Notes under the pieces: model-generated
Seen by the model: only the letters and a program-made list of their open reading frames with translations
The model's database searches: none
What the model was told of the DNA's origin: nothing
Made by a program: the position numbers and the translations under genes
DNA from: Ophiosphaerella korrae
Lineage: Eukaryota > Ascomycota > Dothideomycetes > Pleosporales > Phaeosphaeriaceae
DNA length: 64,000 nt
Assembly: GCA_028456385.1 (NCBI GenBank)
Contig: JALNQF010000025.1
Location: 62,001-126,000, forward strand
Direction of reading: 5' to 3'
In this document: piece after piece, positions 25,756 to 35,302 of the stretch
Layout: each line of letters opens with the position of its first letter
How positions within the stretch are numbered: the first letter of the stretch is position 1

Positions 25756-27805
25756 ATGAGATTTGGATGCTGTGCATCAAAAGAGGAGGAGGAGAAGGAT
25801 GCGCCGGAAACGCTTCAATCAAAAGGTATGTTTTCAACTTCATTCAACTTCATTCAACTTTATTCAACTTCACGTCGATTTTCGATACCTTCGAATCTTT
25901 CTCTAGACTCTGCGTAGTACCCTTTCAATGTTCATCTTTGACGTTCAAGACCCATGTATCTTACTCAACCTGGGTTGAGAATTGCTATAGCTCGCTTATG
26001 TTCTCCTTAATATGGTTAATATTCTGCATGAACATCCACTATACGTCAAAACTGCACGTCGACATGAGGCCTTCAACAAAATATTAAATATTCAAACAGG
26101 GAATTCTCAGATGCCAATCATCTACGACCAACCACAAAGCGTATCCCAACCCCGAGCGGAACCAATCCATCACCATCGTCCGTCCACAAGCCACTCTGTG
26201 AGCCACCATGTTTCTCAATGGGTGAACAACAGCCGTGACTTGGCGACTCGCGCATCATCACGTGCAAGCTTCTCTACTCTTACCCGACCCCGACGTTCGC
26301 ATTCAATTCACAAGGCGCGGCCTAGTATCTCACGTCCAACGAACTTCCAGCACCTCGATAACGGCTTTAGTTTCGATGGAATCCAGTCCATGGTCGATGA
26401 CGCACCAATGCCAGTTCGACGGAATGGAAGTCTCCGCCGACTCGAGCTTTCCATCTATCTCCCCAATGGATGTAGCCGACTGTCACCATTGCCTGACTTT
26501 GAGGACGAGGCTTGGGGTTCGAAGAAGGTGGACTTAGAGAAGCCAGCAAACGCACTTGTACGTGTAAGAGACTCGCGAATGAACTCATTGTCCTCCAATC
26601 CCTCCGCATCAGATTATCTGCTCGAACGGAAATCCGTCACTTCTACTTCTTCTGTATCACACTCGAGGCACTCTAGCGTACAAAGCCAAAACAGCACTAC
26701 CACTACTACTACTACTACTACGACACATGAGCGCCGCTTATCTGGTACTACTATGGCAACCATGCAGACCCCAACTCTGTCCGTATGGGCGGAAGAACCA
26801 ATGAGCTCCCCTGCATCTGTCGTCGAGAAACCTGCCCTCCGCCGCTCTCGCACTTCCGGCACTCTCTCCCCAGGCCGTGTGCTCTCTCGTCTTCCTTCTC
26901 CCTCTCGCACCCGCGCAAATACCGCACCTTCCCGCCCCGGCTCTCTGCGCCGAGGAAAAACCGACGTTGACGAAGCTATCCGCGAGCTTAACACCATTGT
27001 CGAAGAGCGTCGTGCATCAGCATACCGCTCGCAGACCCAATCTCCTGCTCTCATCAACCGTCCTCCACCATCACCATCTCATCACGTACCTTATATCGCC
27101 CCATCGATGCGAATGCATGTGCGATCTGAGACTCTTTCTGACATTGGGTCTGCCTTCTCAGCCCCAATGCAATCCAACAAAACGTTGCCTGTCGCCCCAG
27201 TTCGACGACGCACAGCCAACCTTACTCTCGCGCTTCCTTCGCGACAAAGCACAATGGCTTTGTGCTCTAACCCCATCACTCCACCCGCACCTCACACGCC
27301 CACCAAATCCATGTCTCGTCTTACGACCTGGCTCAAACGTTCAATCTCAACTTCCACTACCCCAACATCTCCATCTGCACCAACACCTCGCGATGGTGAA
27401 CTATTCTATAAGTGTGACACCACAACACGCCCCTCGACAGCCGGCTCCCGTACAATTTGCCACACCCGACAAGAATCCAAGGAAAGCAACGGCACCGCAA
27501 CTGTCACTCTCTTCTCCTCGTCTCAATCTGCGTCAAGCATATCCTCGCGTGCTCAGTCTCCTGTCAATTCACCACCCAAGAAGACCAAACGCGTTCCTGC
27601 GCCTCTCGTCCTGGCAAAGGACAAGGAGATTCAAATTGAAGCAGCGCTTATGAGCGGAAGGAGCGTCAGAGAACTCAAGCCACCGATGAGTCCACACGCA
27701 AATATACTCCGCGGCATGGAAATCTCCGCGAAGGACGTTGGCCCCATGGGCCAAAGGAGAAGTATGCTCATGCCCAGCCCAAGCACCGTTGGTGTAGCCT
27801 TTTAA
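25756..27805 (+). CDS. Ser/Thr/Pro-rich disordered protein of unknown function
   Basis: The model is join(25756..25825, 26100..27805), about 591 aa. I do not recognise a domain. The first exon codes for a short segment beginning MRFGCCAS followed by a Glu/Lys-rich stretch. A GTATGT donor and a TTCAAACAG acceptor remove a 274-nt intron and rejoin the frame exactly. Without this exon, the first good ATG in the long frame would be 26111 (MPIIYDQPQ, 564 aa). An in-frame ATG at 25708 is an alternative start. The body is dominated by Ser, Thr, Arg and Pro, with a Thr run coded by an ACT repeat at 26697-26721 and many Arg-X-X-Ser sites that look like basophilic kinase targets. A short conserved-looking tail begins about 70 residues from the end (KDKEIQIEAAL). 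The adjacent cysteines near the N-terminus could be lipidated, which is only a guess. Confidence 0.6.
25831..25870. repeat. 10-bp tandem repeat in intron
   Basis: Four near-perfect copies of a decamer (CATTCAACTT type: TTTTCAACTT, two of CATTCAACTT, TATTCAACTT) directly follow the donor site, inside the proposed 274-nt intron. Confidence 0.85.
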
Positions 27806-28626
27806 AAATAATATTCTCGACAGGCACTAGGAAAATAGAAGTAATGGCAACTAGATTAGGAGACGGAAAATTCATTGGATTTCTGTTTTTCTTCATTTCT
27901 CTGGGGCGACCAAGGCATATACCCTCTGCCGTCGCATTCCTCGCTGCCAGTCTCGCATCGTAGAATGTGCGCGGATGTCCTTGGTGCCAATTCTCTTTTG
28001 TGAAGTTTGATTCACTTCACCAATATACCCTTTTTGTAGTGATTTTATTGTAGTAGTGTAGAATCAGGGGTTTTAATAGAATGCGTAATTTCATCTGATT
28101 TGTCTACGACTTGATCAATGCAGGTATTTTGTGTTCGCGGTGCCTTAGTGTACAGATGTAACGTTTCACTTTGCAGAGGCATCACATCACTAGGAAACAA
28201 AAACTTCTTCGCATCTTCAATATTGAGCTCTCAAAACTGTCTTGATATAATGCGTGATATTCTGATGTAAGTCCACATGATGCGTATAAACATATTTTGA
28301 TTAGGTGAGACGCAGGACTGCCATTGAGCAAAGCCTTCCCCACACCATCTATGAAGCTCATATGATATCTGACGCAAGATTGGAAGTTGCATTTGTCATC
28401 ATGCCGTAAATCGATCCTCGGGTGGTCGGGCGGTGTGACCAATCGGCCCGGATTAGATACCTACTCCCAAAGGCTGATCTACACAAGCACAAGATAGTGG
28501 GGTCCTACGTGTTTCAGGCCCTCATGTATAAAGTGCCCCTGAAGTTGAGATTGTAACTAGCTAGAAACTTCACACACATCAGACCTACATCCTCAACAAA
28601 ACAATATTCCATAGATCTCACAAAAA
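27806..28626. other. intergenic spacer with a TATA box near its end
   Basis: An AT-rich 821-bp spacer between the disordered-protein gene and the DUF1993 gene. No ATG-started frame here looks like a protein. A TATAAA at 28527-28532 lies 95 bp before the downstream start codon. Confidence 0.55.
28527..28532 (+). promoter_or_regulatory. TATA box of the DUF1993 gene
   Basis: TATAAA 95 bp upstream of the ATG at 28627, in a suitable place for a core promoter with a leader of about 50-60 nt. Position is the only evidence. Confidence 0.5.
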
Positions 28627-29211
28627 ATGGTGGCTCCTCCCCCAAGTTACACCTTCTATGGAAACACCATCCCAATCCTAAAGAGCTGTGTCGAAGGCGC
28701 AATCAACGTCCTCACCACAGCCAAGGAAGAACTCGCAAATGCACCAGCAGGGACACTACCTTCTGAGCAAGAGCTCCTTGACCACAAATTGGGCACCATG
28801 CTCCCCGTCCGCACACAACCTATCTTGCTCACAAAGTTCCCCCTCGCAGGCATCAGCTACCTCAAGCTGAATGGCTCAACACCACTCCCCGCTTTTGACC
28901 CCGGCTTCGCCTCCTTCGACGACGTTATTGAATTCCTCAACAAGGCCCTGGCCGTTTACGACGCCGTGGATGAGAAAGCGTTTAACGAGAGTGCGAAGAA
29001 GAGCATCGAAGTACAGGTAGGCCCCAAGTCGCTGCACATTAGCGAGCTCGAGGACTATTATCATACCTTTGGGGTGCCGAACACATACTTTCATTTGAAT
29101 GCCTTGTACATGGCATTGAGGGAGAGGGGTTTTAATTTGGGCAAGGCTATCTACCTAAGGTCTTGGATGACTGAGCTGGCGGCTAAGGATTGGGCAGCGA
29201 TGAGGAGTTAA
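28627..29211 (+). CDS. DUF1993 family protein
   Basis: An intronless gene of 194 aa with an ATG in good context (AAAAAATGG). The sequence fits the DUF1993 family (PF09351), small soluble helical proteins found in fungi and bacteria with a DinB-like four-helix-bundle character and no established reaction. Typical traits seen: an N-terminal helix with a Leu-Lys-x-Cys segment, a central PFPLAG-like region (here KFPLAGISY), the FDD segment, and the C-terminal YYHTFGVPN followed by FHLNALYMALRERG. The length is normal for the family. A TATA box sits 95 bp upstream. The neighbours downstream are a solo LTR and a broken ORF, so the gene stands at the edge of a small variable island. Confidence 0.82.
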   Translation: MVAPPPSYTFYGNTIPILKSCVEGAINVLTTAKEELANAPAGTLPSEQELLDHKLGTMLPVRTQPILLTKFPLAGISYLKLNGSTPLPAFDPGFASFDDVIEFLNKALAVYDAVDEKAFNESAKKSIEVQVGPKSLHISELEDYYHTFGVPNTYFHLNALYMALRERGFNLGKAIYLRSWMTELAAKDWAAMRS

Positions 29212-29365
29212 GGTTCAATCTGCCTTGCCTGTACACCTGGGTGGGGTTTTGAGGCCGGCTTCTCTGACTTCGGGTGTGGCCGTATCGATTAGATAGATAC
29301 CAAAGGCGTGAAGGAATCAATGAAAATAGAATTGCTTCACCTTGTTTTACTAACTGCACTTGTTC

Positions 29366-29527
29366 GCACCTGTTACGGGCTCGGGCTTTGCCTAAGCCTT
29401 AAGAAGGACACGTGTCCTTGACAAGCATATAAAGAAAGCTTAGTTAGGCTCAGGTAGTAAGGTATTCAATAACTTCTCCGACCCCTTATATCTTGATATC
29501 GTCCTAAGGCCAGTCCCTAACAGCACC
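29366..29527. mobile_element. solo LTR with 5-bp target-site duplication
   Basis: The element at 29371-29522 (152 bp) starts TGTTACGG and ends CCTAACA. It therefore has the TG...CA ends of an LTR and a perfect 5-bp terminal inverted repeat (TGTTA/TAACA). It is flanked on both sides by GCACC (29366-29370 and 29523-29527), a clean 5-bp target-site duplication. An internal ATATAAAG resembles an LTR promoter TATA. No gag or pol sequence is present, so this is a solo LTR left by recombination between the two LTRs of a retrotransposon, probably a copia- or gypsy-type element. The intact duplication suggests a fairly recent insertion. Confidence 0.85.
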
Positions 29528-29934
29528 TGTTATACAAAGTACGGCTCCTTTCTCAAAAGTCCCAGGCTTATTGGAATATGTAATTAGCCCAATAAATGCC
29601 GGTGGGTATCCCACTGTTTTACAAAGAGGGGTTAAAGTTTGCGTACCCACCAAGCCTCCCACCTGCGATAAACATAGCTCATTGGACTTAGCAATAAGGA
29701 GGAGTTTTCTTGTCTACCGGCCGTATCCCTAGATACTCCTACTATCGCTAGGCCAGCCGTAAATATTGACACTGCCTTGTTAAGTAAATGGGCTGCCAAT
29801 ATATTTGTGGCTTAATCTAGCCCCAAGGTGATCCAGCACATCACCAACCCCAAAGTTGAACGATTGCCTAAAAACTTTTTCATTTTGTCACTTTTTTTGA
29901 TAGCACAAAATCTCGGGCCATTTTCAATATAACA
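29528..29934. other. AT-rich spacer with small inverted repeats
   Basis: Between the solo LTR and the F-box-like ORF. It contains a perfect 8-bp inverted repeat, GGTGGGTA at 29601-29608 against TACCCACC at 29644-29651, and a nearby TATTGG/CCAATA pair. It may be degraded mobile-element sequence. I see no coding frame. Confidence 0.4.
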
Positions 29935-31362
29935 ATGACTGACCAGCCCTTCCAGTTTCTTGATCTGCCCCGCGAGATCCGGAATGAAGTATATGATCAC
30001 GCACTACGTTCATTCGCTCGTCCCAATCGCCGGTACAGCCTCGAGCACTATTCCGGGTGCAAAATTACATCAACAATAGACCGTTGCTGGTCTGTTGGGA
30101 ATATCAAACTCCTGCTCGCAAATAAACAAACACAAAAAGAAGGCTACGAGTATATGCTGACGAAGAGTCTATACGTCCATTTGGAGTGTTGCAATATGAA
30201 TATTGGAAATTACTTCTGTGGCCATGCAATTCGAGTACCAGTGTTGATTTCTCAAGGGCGACATAAGTTGATTAACCTTAGAGTCAAGGTGTTACCGTCA
30301 TGTGTCATGCATATCATGATGGGTATAGAGAACAAACAGGACTTGTACGAAACAGAAAGTCGAGATGTTGTGATACTATTGGAAGACTTTGGCGAGCTCT
30401 TCAAAAATTTCGAGGTCGAATCGATAAACTCGAGCAAAACGGAGTCAGTACCAGGAGTTCTAAAAATGGTAGTCGACATAAAGCCTACAAGAGGGACCAC
30501 TCGAGATGAATATATTCAAATTGGACTGGATACGAGCTTCTTTTCCAGAGGTATACAACAACGACTGTTGCACCCAATAAGACAAGAACTAATAGGCTTT
30601 CCCGCTCTCGAGATTGTGGGGTCCATAGAGGAAGATATTGCGAGGGAGGTAATTGAGCAAGTGGCCAGCCCTCGTTGATCTAGCTGGGAATCCCTACTGG
30701 CCGAATTCGATACGTACGATCGTGACTCCGCCGCAGCGTTTCTACAAGGTGAACTTACACGTTGTGTTAAAATATGTACCATTGGCATAAACATTCGTCA
30801 GCGACTCGATTGAAATGTCTCAAATATGGCAAAATTTCGAGACAGCCTACCAGCATTCTTGGAAAGGCTGGGACATTCTGCCTTCAACGCCGTCTCGCAA
30901 TTTGCAAGATGCATACTCCGAGATCTTGATACGCGACACGGTGTATATGAACCTTTCAACGAGGGTAAACGCATTTATTACACGGCACATACTGCCTACT
31001 CCCTCGCACTATCTTGCCAGCAGCCGGACGAAAATTTCTTCTTCTACGAATGCACAGAGCACGAACAGGCTGAGGCAATGTATGCGGCAGCGAGATCACT
31101 GTACTTCATGAAAGAGGTGTATTCCAGCGCCATCTCGACCGCTGGTTCAAAAGCTGCTGCATTTATCAATAGGGCGGTACAATTGTGGCCTAATAACCAA
31201 GTCTTTGAGGAAGAACAAAAAAAGGATAGCGCTATGGATGCAGGATGTGAGCAGTTTTTCGCATTGGTGGAATGTAACTTCCACATCGTCGGAGCGATTG
31301 CGTATGAATTTGTCAGAGTGGAGAAAACAAAATCTTTGATTATCATTTGTAGTGATATTTAA
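29935..31362 (+). pseudogene. F-box/2EXR-like protein gene interrupted by two in-frame TGA codons
   Basis: One reading frame runs from the ATG at 29935 to 31362, broken only by TGA at 30676-30678 and TGA at 30811-30813. The first 247 codons begin with an F-box-like motif (FLDLPREIRNEVYDHAL, about residues 8-24) seen in large ascomycete families of substrate-receptor-like proteins. The 44 codons between the stops and the 178 codons after the ATG at 30826 stay in the same frame and keep protein-like composition (for example WESLLAEFD, then FRDSLPAFLERLG). No intron with plausible splice sites removes both stops while keeping the middle block. TGG or CGA changing to TGA fits C-to-T type mutation, as in RIP. 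Alternatives are stop-codon readthrough, or two or three separate short genes. Lineage-specific; function unknown. Confidence 0.65.
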
Positions 31363-31600
31363 CGACCCCAAGTATCTTCAAGTGAATCTATTCAATATAT
31401 GGTAATTTGATGGATTATTTGTTTCAAGCAGTGGATAACTCTATGCCGCCTTCTCTGTAACCGAGAATTTGCTCCAGAACAGACGCTACCTTGTTATTTT
31501 ACACAATGTCCTTCAGATCAGAAGGAGATCCATTAAGCATCATGCAAATACCACCAATGGCATCAGCACTACTTTAAACCTTATACACGATTTATTTCCC

Positions 31601-33692
31601 TCACTTATCAAAAGCATCTCTCAACTTTTCAAAATAGGTCCTAACATCCTCGCCCAACCGCCCCTCAACATCCGCCAGTATCGTACACACCAAACTATAA
31701 TTATTGCACAAGAAACGCTCCCGTTTTCTGGTATCACTGATGCTTTTGCTCATCTTCGTGAGATAAGCTTCGTATTCGCTTCTTAGTCGGCCGACGCCCA
31801 CGGACACAGGCTCGTCCTCGCCAGCCTCGGACGAAAGCTCTAAAATACCTTGAAGAAGGTTGGCAAACTTCTGCGTCAGAGGCGTCGGTGCTGTTGACGT
31901 TGCGTTTTGAGAGCTAGAGGAGAGGAGGGCTGCGCCTGTTGTCGGTCGACCGGGCAGGGATGAAGTGAGTTTCTGGAGTGATGTGCAGTGCATATCGAGA
32001 ACTTGTTGATATTGTGGCCATAGGAGCATGTTTGTCGCGTTAATGTAGTTGTCTACTGTTGGGACTTTGCGCCGTTGGAGGTCGAATGCGAAGTGCTGAT
32101 TTAGTCGTACACAGAGCAGGATGCCCAATGTGTCGGTTGTAGTTGCGACAAGTGCTTTGGTCATGGCTTGGCCAATTGCTAGAGTGGGCTCGAAGATCGT
32201 GGTGAAGGTTCGAGAAATGGCGTGGAAGTTTTGTAGGGGCGCAAAATATGCGGAAATGAAAGTGTATTCGAAACATGCGTTGTCGATAAGGGCAAGATTG
32301 AAGCTACGGAAGGGCGATTCAAGGTAGTGTGCCGACTTCTCTTCTTCGGCAACGTGAGCTGTCAGAGCATTGGTCGATGAACTCTTAAGTGCATCTCGGC
32401 GCCGGCCAAGCGAAAATGCATCGTAAGCGGCTGGTACGTTGCGGGCTTGACCGAGGAGACTTCCGCCTCGTTTTGTGGTCGAGTCTTCGCCGAGGACATC
32501 GTACTTATCCATTGTATGTACTTTTATCTTCTCCAAAGCAAGTTTGTATCTTGTGAAGTGGTTCAAGTAATACCAGCGCATTGTATAGACATACGCCTGC
32601 CCTATTTGCTGAGAAAGATCTGGTTGGTGCTTTGCAATGAAAGCATATAGCTCCTTGTACTTGAGCAAGGCTTGCTGTTGAATAACCTGTGAGTTGATGG
32701 AAGGGGAGCGGATAGCCTTGATTTGTGCGACTATATAGTCTCGTATTCGTTCAACAGCACGATTTGTGAGGTCATCTAGGAGTGGCTTGATGTCTGCCAA
32801 TGACTTCATATCAGGGTGCTCCTTGACCTTTGCGTTGATGGTTTTGGAACGCTTCTCTACTTCACCTAGAGCACGTACAAAGCCCTCGTCTACTGGGCCC
32901 TCTGCTATTTTGCGTACAAAAGCTGGAGAAATGCTGATATCTTCCACCGAAGGCCCAAGTAATTTTTCTACTGTTTTCCGATTTTCAAGCTTGGTGTTGA
33001 GGGCCATTGATCGATTCTGAAGCGACTCGATTTCTGCCGACACGGCACCAAGATCAGCCTTGAAGTTTGTAAGGTAAGTTTCAACAGACTTCAAGACCTC
33101 GTCGCACGCTAGTATCGACTTGTGCAGATCCTCAAACTTGTCTCTTTCTTGGTCATCTACAATCACGATGAGCAAGCCTTTTTGGCGTAGGAGATGAGCA
33201 CGTACATTCTTCGACTGATTGCGCGCTATATGTATGTACAGATGTGGAACGCTCCTGCTCTTGTGGTGCTTCTGCAGCAAACTCGTGCAAGCTGAGCCCC
33301 CCAAAGTCGACATCTTCCACCGCCTCCTCAGGCTTCTGCGGTCTAGCCGAGCCCATCCCACTGCTACTGGTAGATGGCTTTCGAGGTAACCCTCCCATGA
33401 TAGACGCTAATACTTGTACCGGGTCCGGCCCGTGGTGGAGCGCACCGCCTGTAGGCCGCTTGCGGGGGCCGCCATTAGGTAGTCGAGCATCTCCCGGCAA
33501 GCTTGTATTGGAGTAGGTGGGAGATATAAGCGACAGAGACGAGGATCGGGGGACCAGGCCAGGTCGGGGAGGTAAGGGACCAGGCCCTCCAGGCGGATAG
33601 CCCCTTCGGGGAGCCGGTGAATAGGAATCACGCCTAGGCGGAGGCGTTCCCGAGGGCGTAGAGTAGGCCGAGATCCTATCCAGACCCCACAT
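31601..33692 (-). CDS. VPS52: Vps52, GARP tethering complex subunit
   Basis: The model is complement(join(31601..33156, 33206..33692)), about 680 aa; the 49-nt intron (GTACGTG...TTGTAG) splits a Tyr codon and keeps frame. Family knowledge: Vps52 is a core subunit of the Golgi-associated retrograde protein complex (Vps51-54), which tethers endosome-derived vesicles at the trans-Golgi. Visible here: a Pro/Ser/Arg-rich disordered N-terminus of about 140 residues, then a coiled-coil region with the signature ESLQNRSMALNTKLENRK shortly after the junction. A long helical body includes MRWYYLNHFTRYKLALEKI, and the C-terminus is helical. The length is slightly above yeast Vps52 (641 aa) because of the N-terminal extension. 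Its start codon is only 262 bp from that of eIF5A on the other strand, so the two share a promoter region. Confidence 0.93.
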
Positions 33693-33954
33693 TGTGTCTA
33701 CGGATGGGCGATGGGTTCATATGGAAAGTTGTCCCTGTTGATATCTCCGGAACTCGGTGTTTAGTTAGTCCGGCGCTAGACAGGGGCCCCTTAGCGCGGG
33801 CTTGCCCCTCGCGCCTGCCCGAAATCAAAATCCAGACGCAGACTTCTCTCACCATCTCTATTCAAGGGCCGTCCATCCACCCGCCACCTTTCCCTTCGCC
33901 TTACCACGACCACCAGCCTCTCCTCCCCCGTCGCGCTTACTTTCATTCATCATC
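33693..33954. promoter_or_regulatory. shared divergent promoter of VPS52 and eIF5A
   Basis: 262 bp separate the two start codons on opposite strands. The eIF5A side is rich in CT and CCACC-like tracts, as is common for highly expressed fungal translation genes. No distinct TATA box is seen. Confidence 0.6.
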
Positions 33955-34707
33955 ATGGCGGACGACGCGCAGGTACGTTCTCCAGCACGAGACAGCGCTC
34001 CCCCGCATGTGCATTTTACCCCACCTTATCGATTGCCGTCGCCAGTTGCGCGCCAGCCTGGCCTCACATCTGCCTTTCGCATACGGCCCTTCCATACCCA
34101 CCTTGTGCCGGTCTGTACTGACATGTCCATCCGCAGCATGAGCACACCTTCGAAAGCGCCGATGCCGGTGCCTCCCAGACCTTCCCCATGCAGTGCTCGT
34201 CGCTGAGGAAGAACGGCTTTGTCGTCATCAAGAACCGTCCCTGCAAGATTGTCGAGATGACCACCTCCAAGACTGGCAAGCACGGCCACGCCAAGGTCCA
34301 TCTGGTTGCCATCGACATCTTCACTGCCAAGAAGCTCGAGGAATTGTGCCCCTCCACCCACAACATGAACGTCCCCAACGTCCGCCGCCAGGAGTACCAG
34401 CTTGTAAGCGCTACCAGGATCTATGGTGGCAATCCTCGGCTAATCATATCCGGCAGCTCGATGTTACTGACGACGGCTTCCTCTCTCTCATGTCCGACGA
34501 TGGTAGCACCAAGGACGATGTCAAGCTCCCCGACGGTGAAGTTGGTGACAAGATCAACAAGCTCTTCGGCGACGAAGGCAAGGACACCAGTGAGTCAATT
34601 GTCTGATCGGAGCTCTGCACCATACTGACATAGCATAAGATGTTATTGTTCTTACCGCCATGGGCGAAGAGGCCGCCATCGATGCCAAGGAGGCTCCCAA
34701 GTCCTAA
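33955..34707 (+). CDS. translation factor eIF5A (hypusine protein)
   Basis: The model is join(33955..33972, 34137..34403, 34457..34589, 34640..34707), 161 aa, the usual length. eIF5A binds the ribosome and relieves stalling during elongation and at termination. It is the only known protein carrying hypusine, made from one lysine by deoxyhypusine synthase and hydroxylase. The hypusine loop is present as [11 protein letters not shown], with the modified Lys being the one in GKHGH. The N-terminal beta-barrel ([14 protein letters not shown]) and the OB-fold C-terminal domain ([12 protein letters not shown]) are intact. Exon 1 is only 18 nt (MADDAQ), and the first intron of 164 nt is longer than the later ones (53 and 50 nt); a longer first intron is common in highly expressed fungal genes. 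All junctions keep phase. Confidence 0.97.
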
Positions 34708-35302
34708 ATTCGCTTTCGTTGGACATGCGCACTGTTAGCGGCAGTCGCGGAGTTTGGATGAACTCCGTTCAAAAGTTTGCCTGAGATGTTACTGCATTTC
34801 GGCATGCAAGACAGGCCGATGCCTTTGCGGTGACATCGACATCTCCATGCGCTCCACCTGCGTTGATAGCGACCAATGCACGTGGATCCTCGGAACGATT
34901 TTGGGTTTTTTTTGCATTGTCATGTGTGGGGAACGTTTTACGATATAACTCGCTTTCCTAGATATATCCCTACGGCAATGAACAAAAGGTGATGAAGTTA
35001 TGCAAACGCTGTGTTTCCCATTGGTGAGACAAATATAGCACTATTTGTGATTTTCGCGCTAGTGAAATTGCGCACTTGTGAACTGTGCGATCCCACGATT
35101 CAACCACTCAGCAATCGCGCCGTTGCAACGACAACAGCCACACCCCTACGGGGAGAAAAGAATTGTAGCTTTCTCCGACGAATACAGCACTAGAGATACC
35201 ACGCGGCTAGGCCTGCAGTCAAGGGGGTTCAACACAACAAAACGAAAACTATTTAGGCCGAAATGAACTGCATCTAGTGAAGTGAACCAAACGGTTGACA
35301 CC
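34708..35302. other. intergenic: eIF5A 3' region and RRN7 promoter
   Basis: 595 bp in tandem orientation. There is a T-rich stretch near 34,900 (GGGTTTTTTTTGC) in the likely 3' untranslated region. No gene is recognised. Confidence 0.5.

Noticed and set aside
26877..27653. 258-codon frame overlapping the disordered-protein gene
   Set aside because: A shifted frame of the Ser/Pro-rich coding exon, with no conserved features.
29535..29820. Possible MITE next to the solo LTR, suggested by the GGTGGGTA/TACCCACC pair
   Set aside because: The inverted repeat is only 8 bp, sits internally and lacks a flanking target duplication, so a transposon call is not justified.
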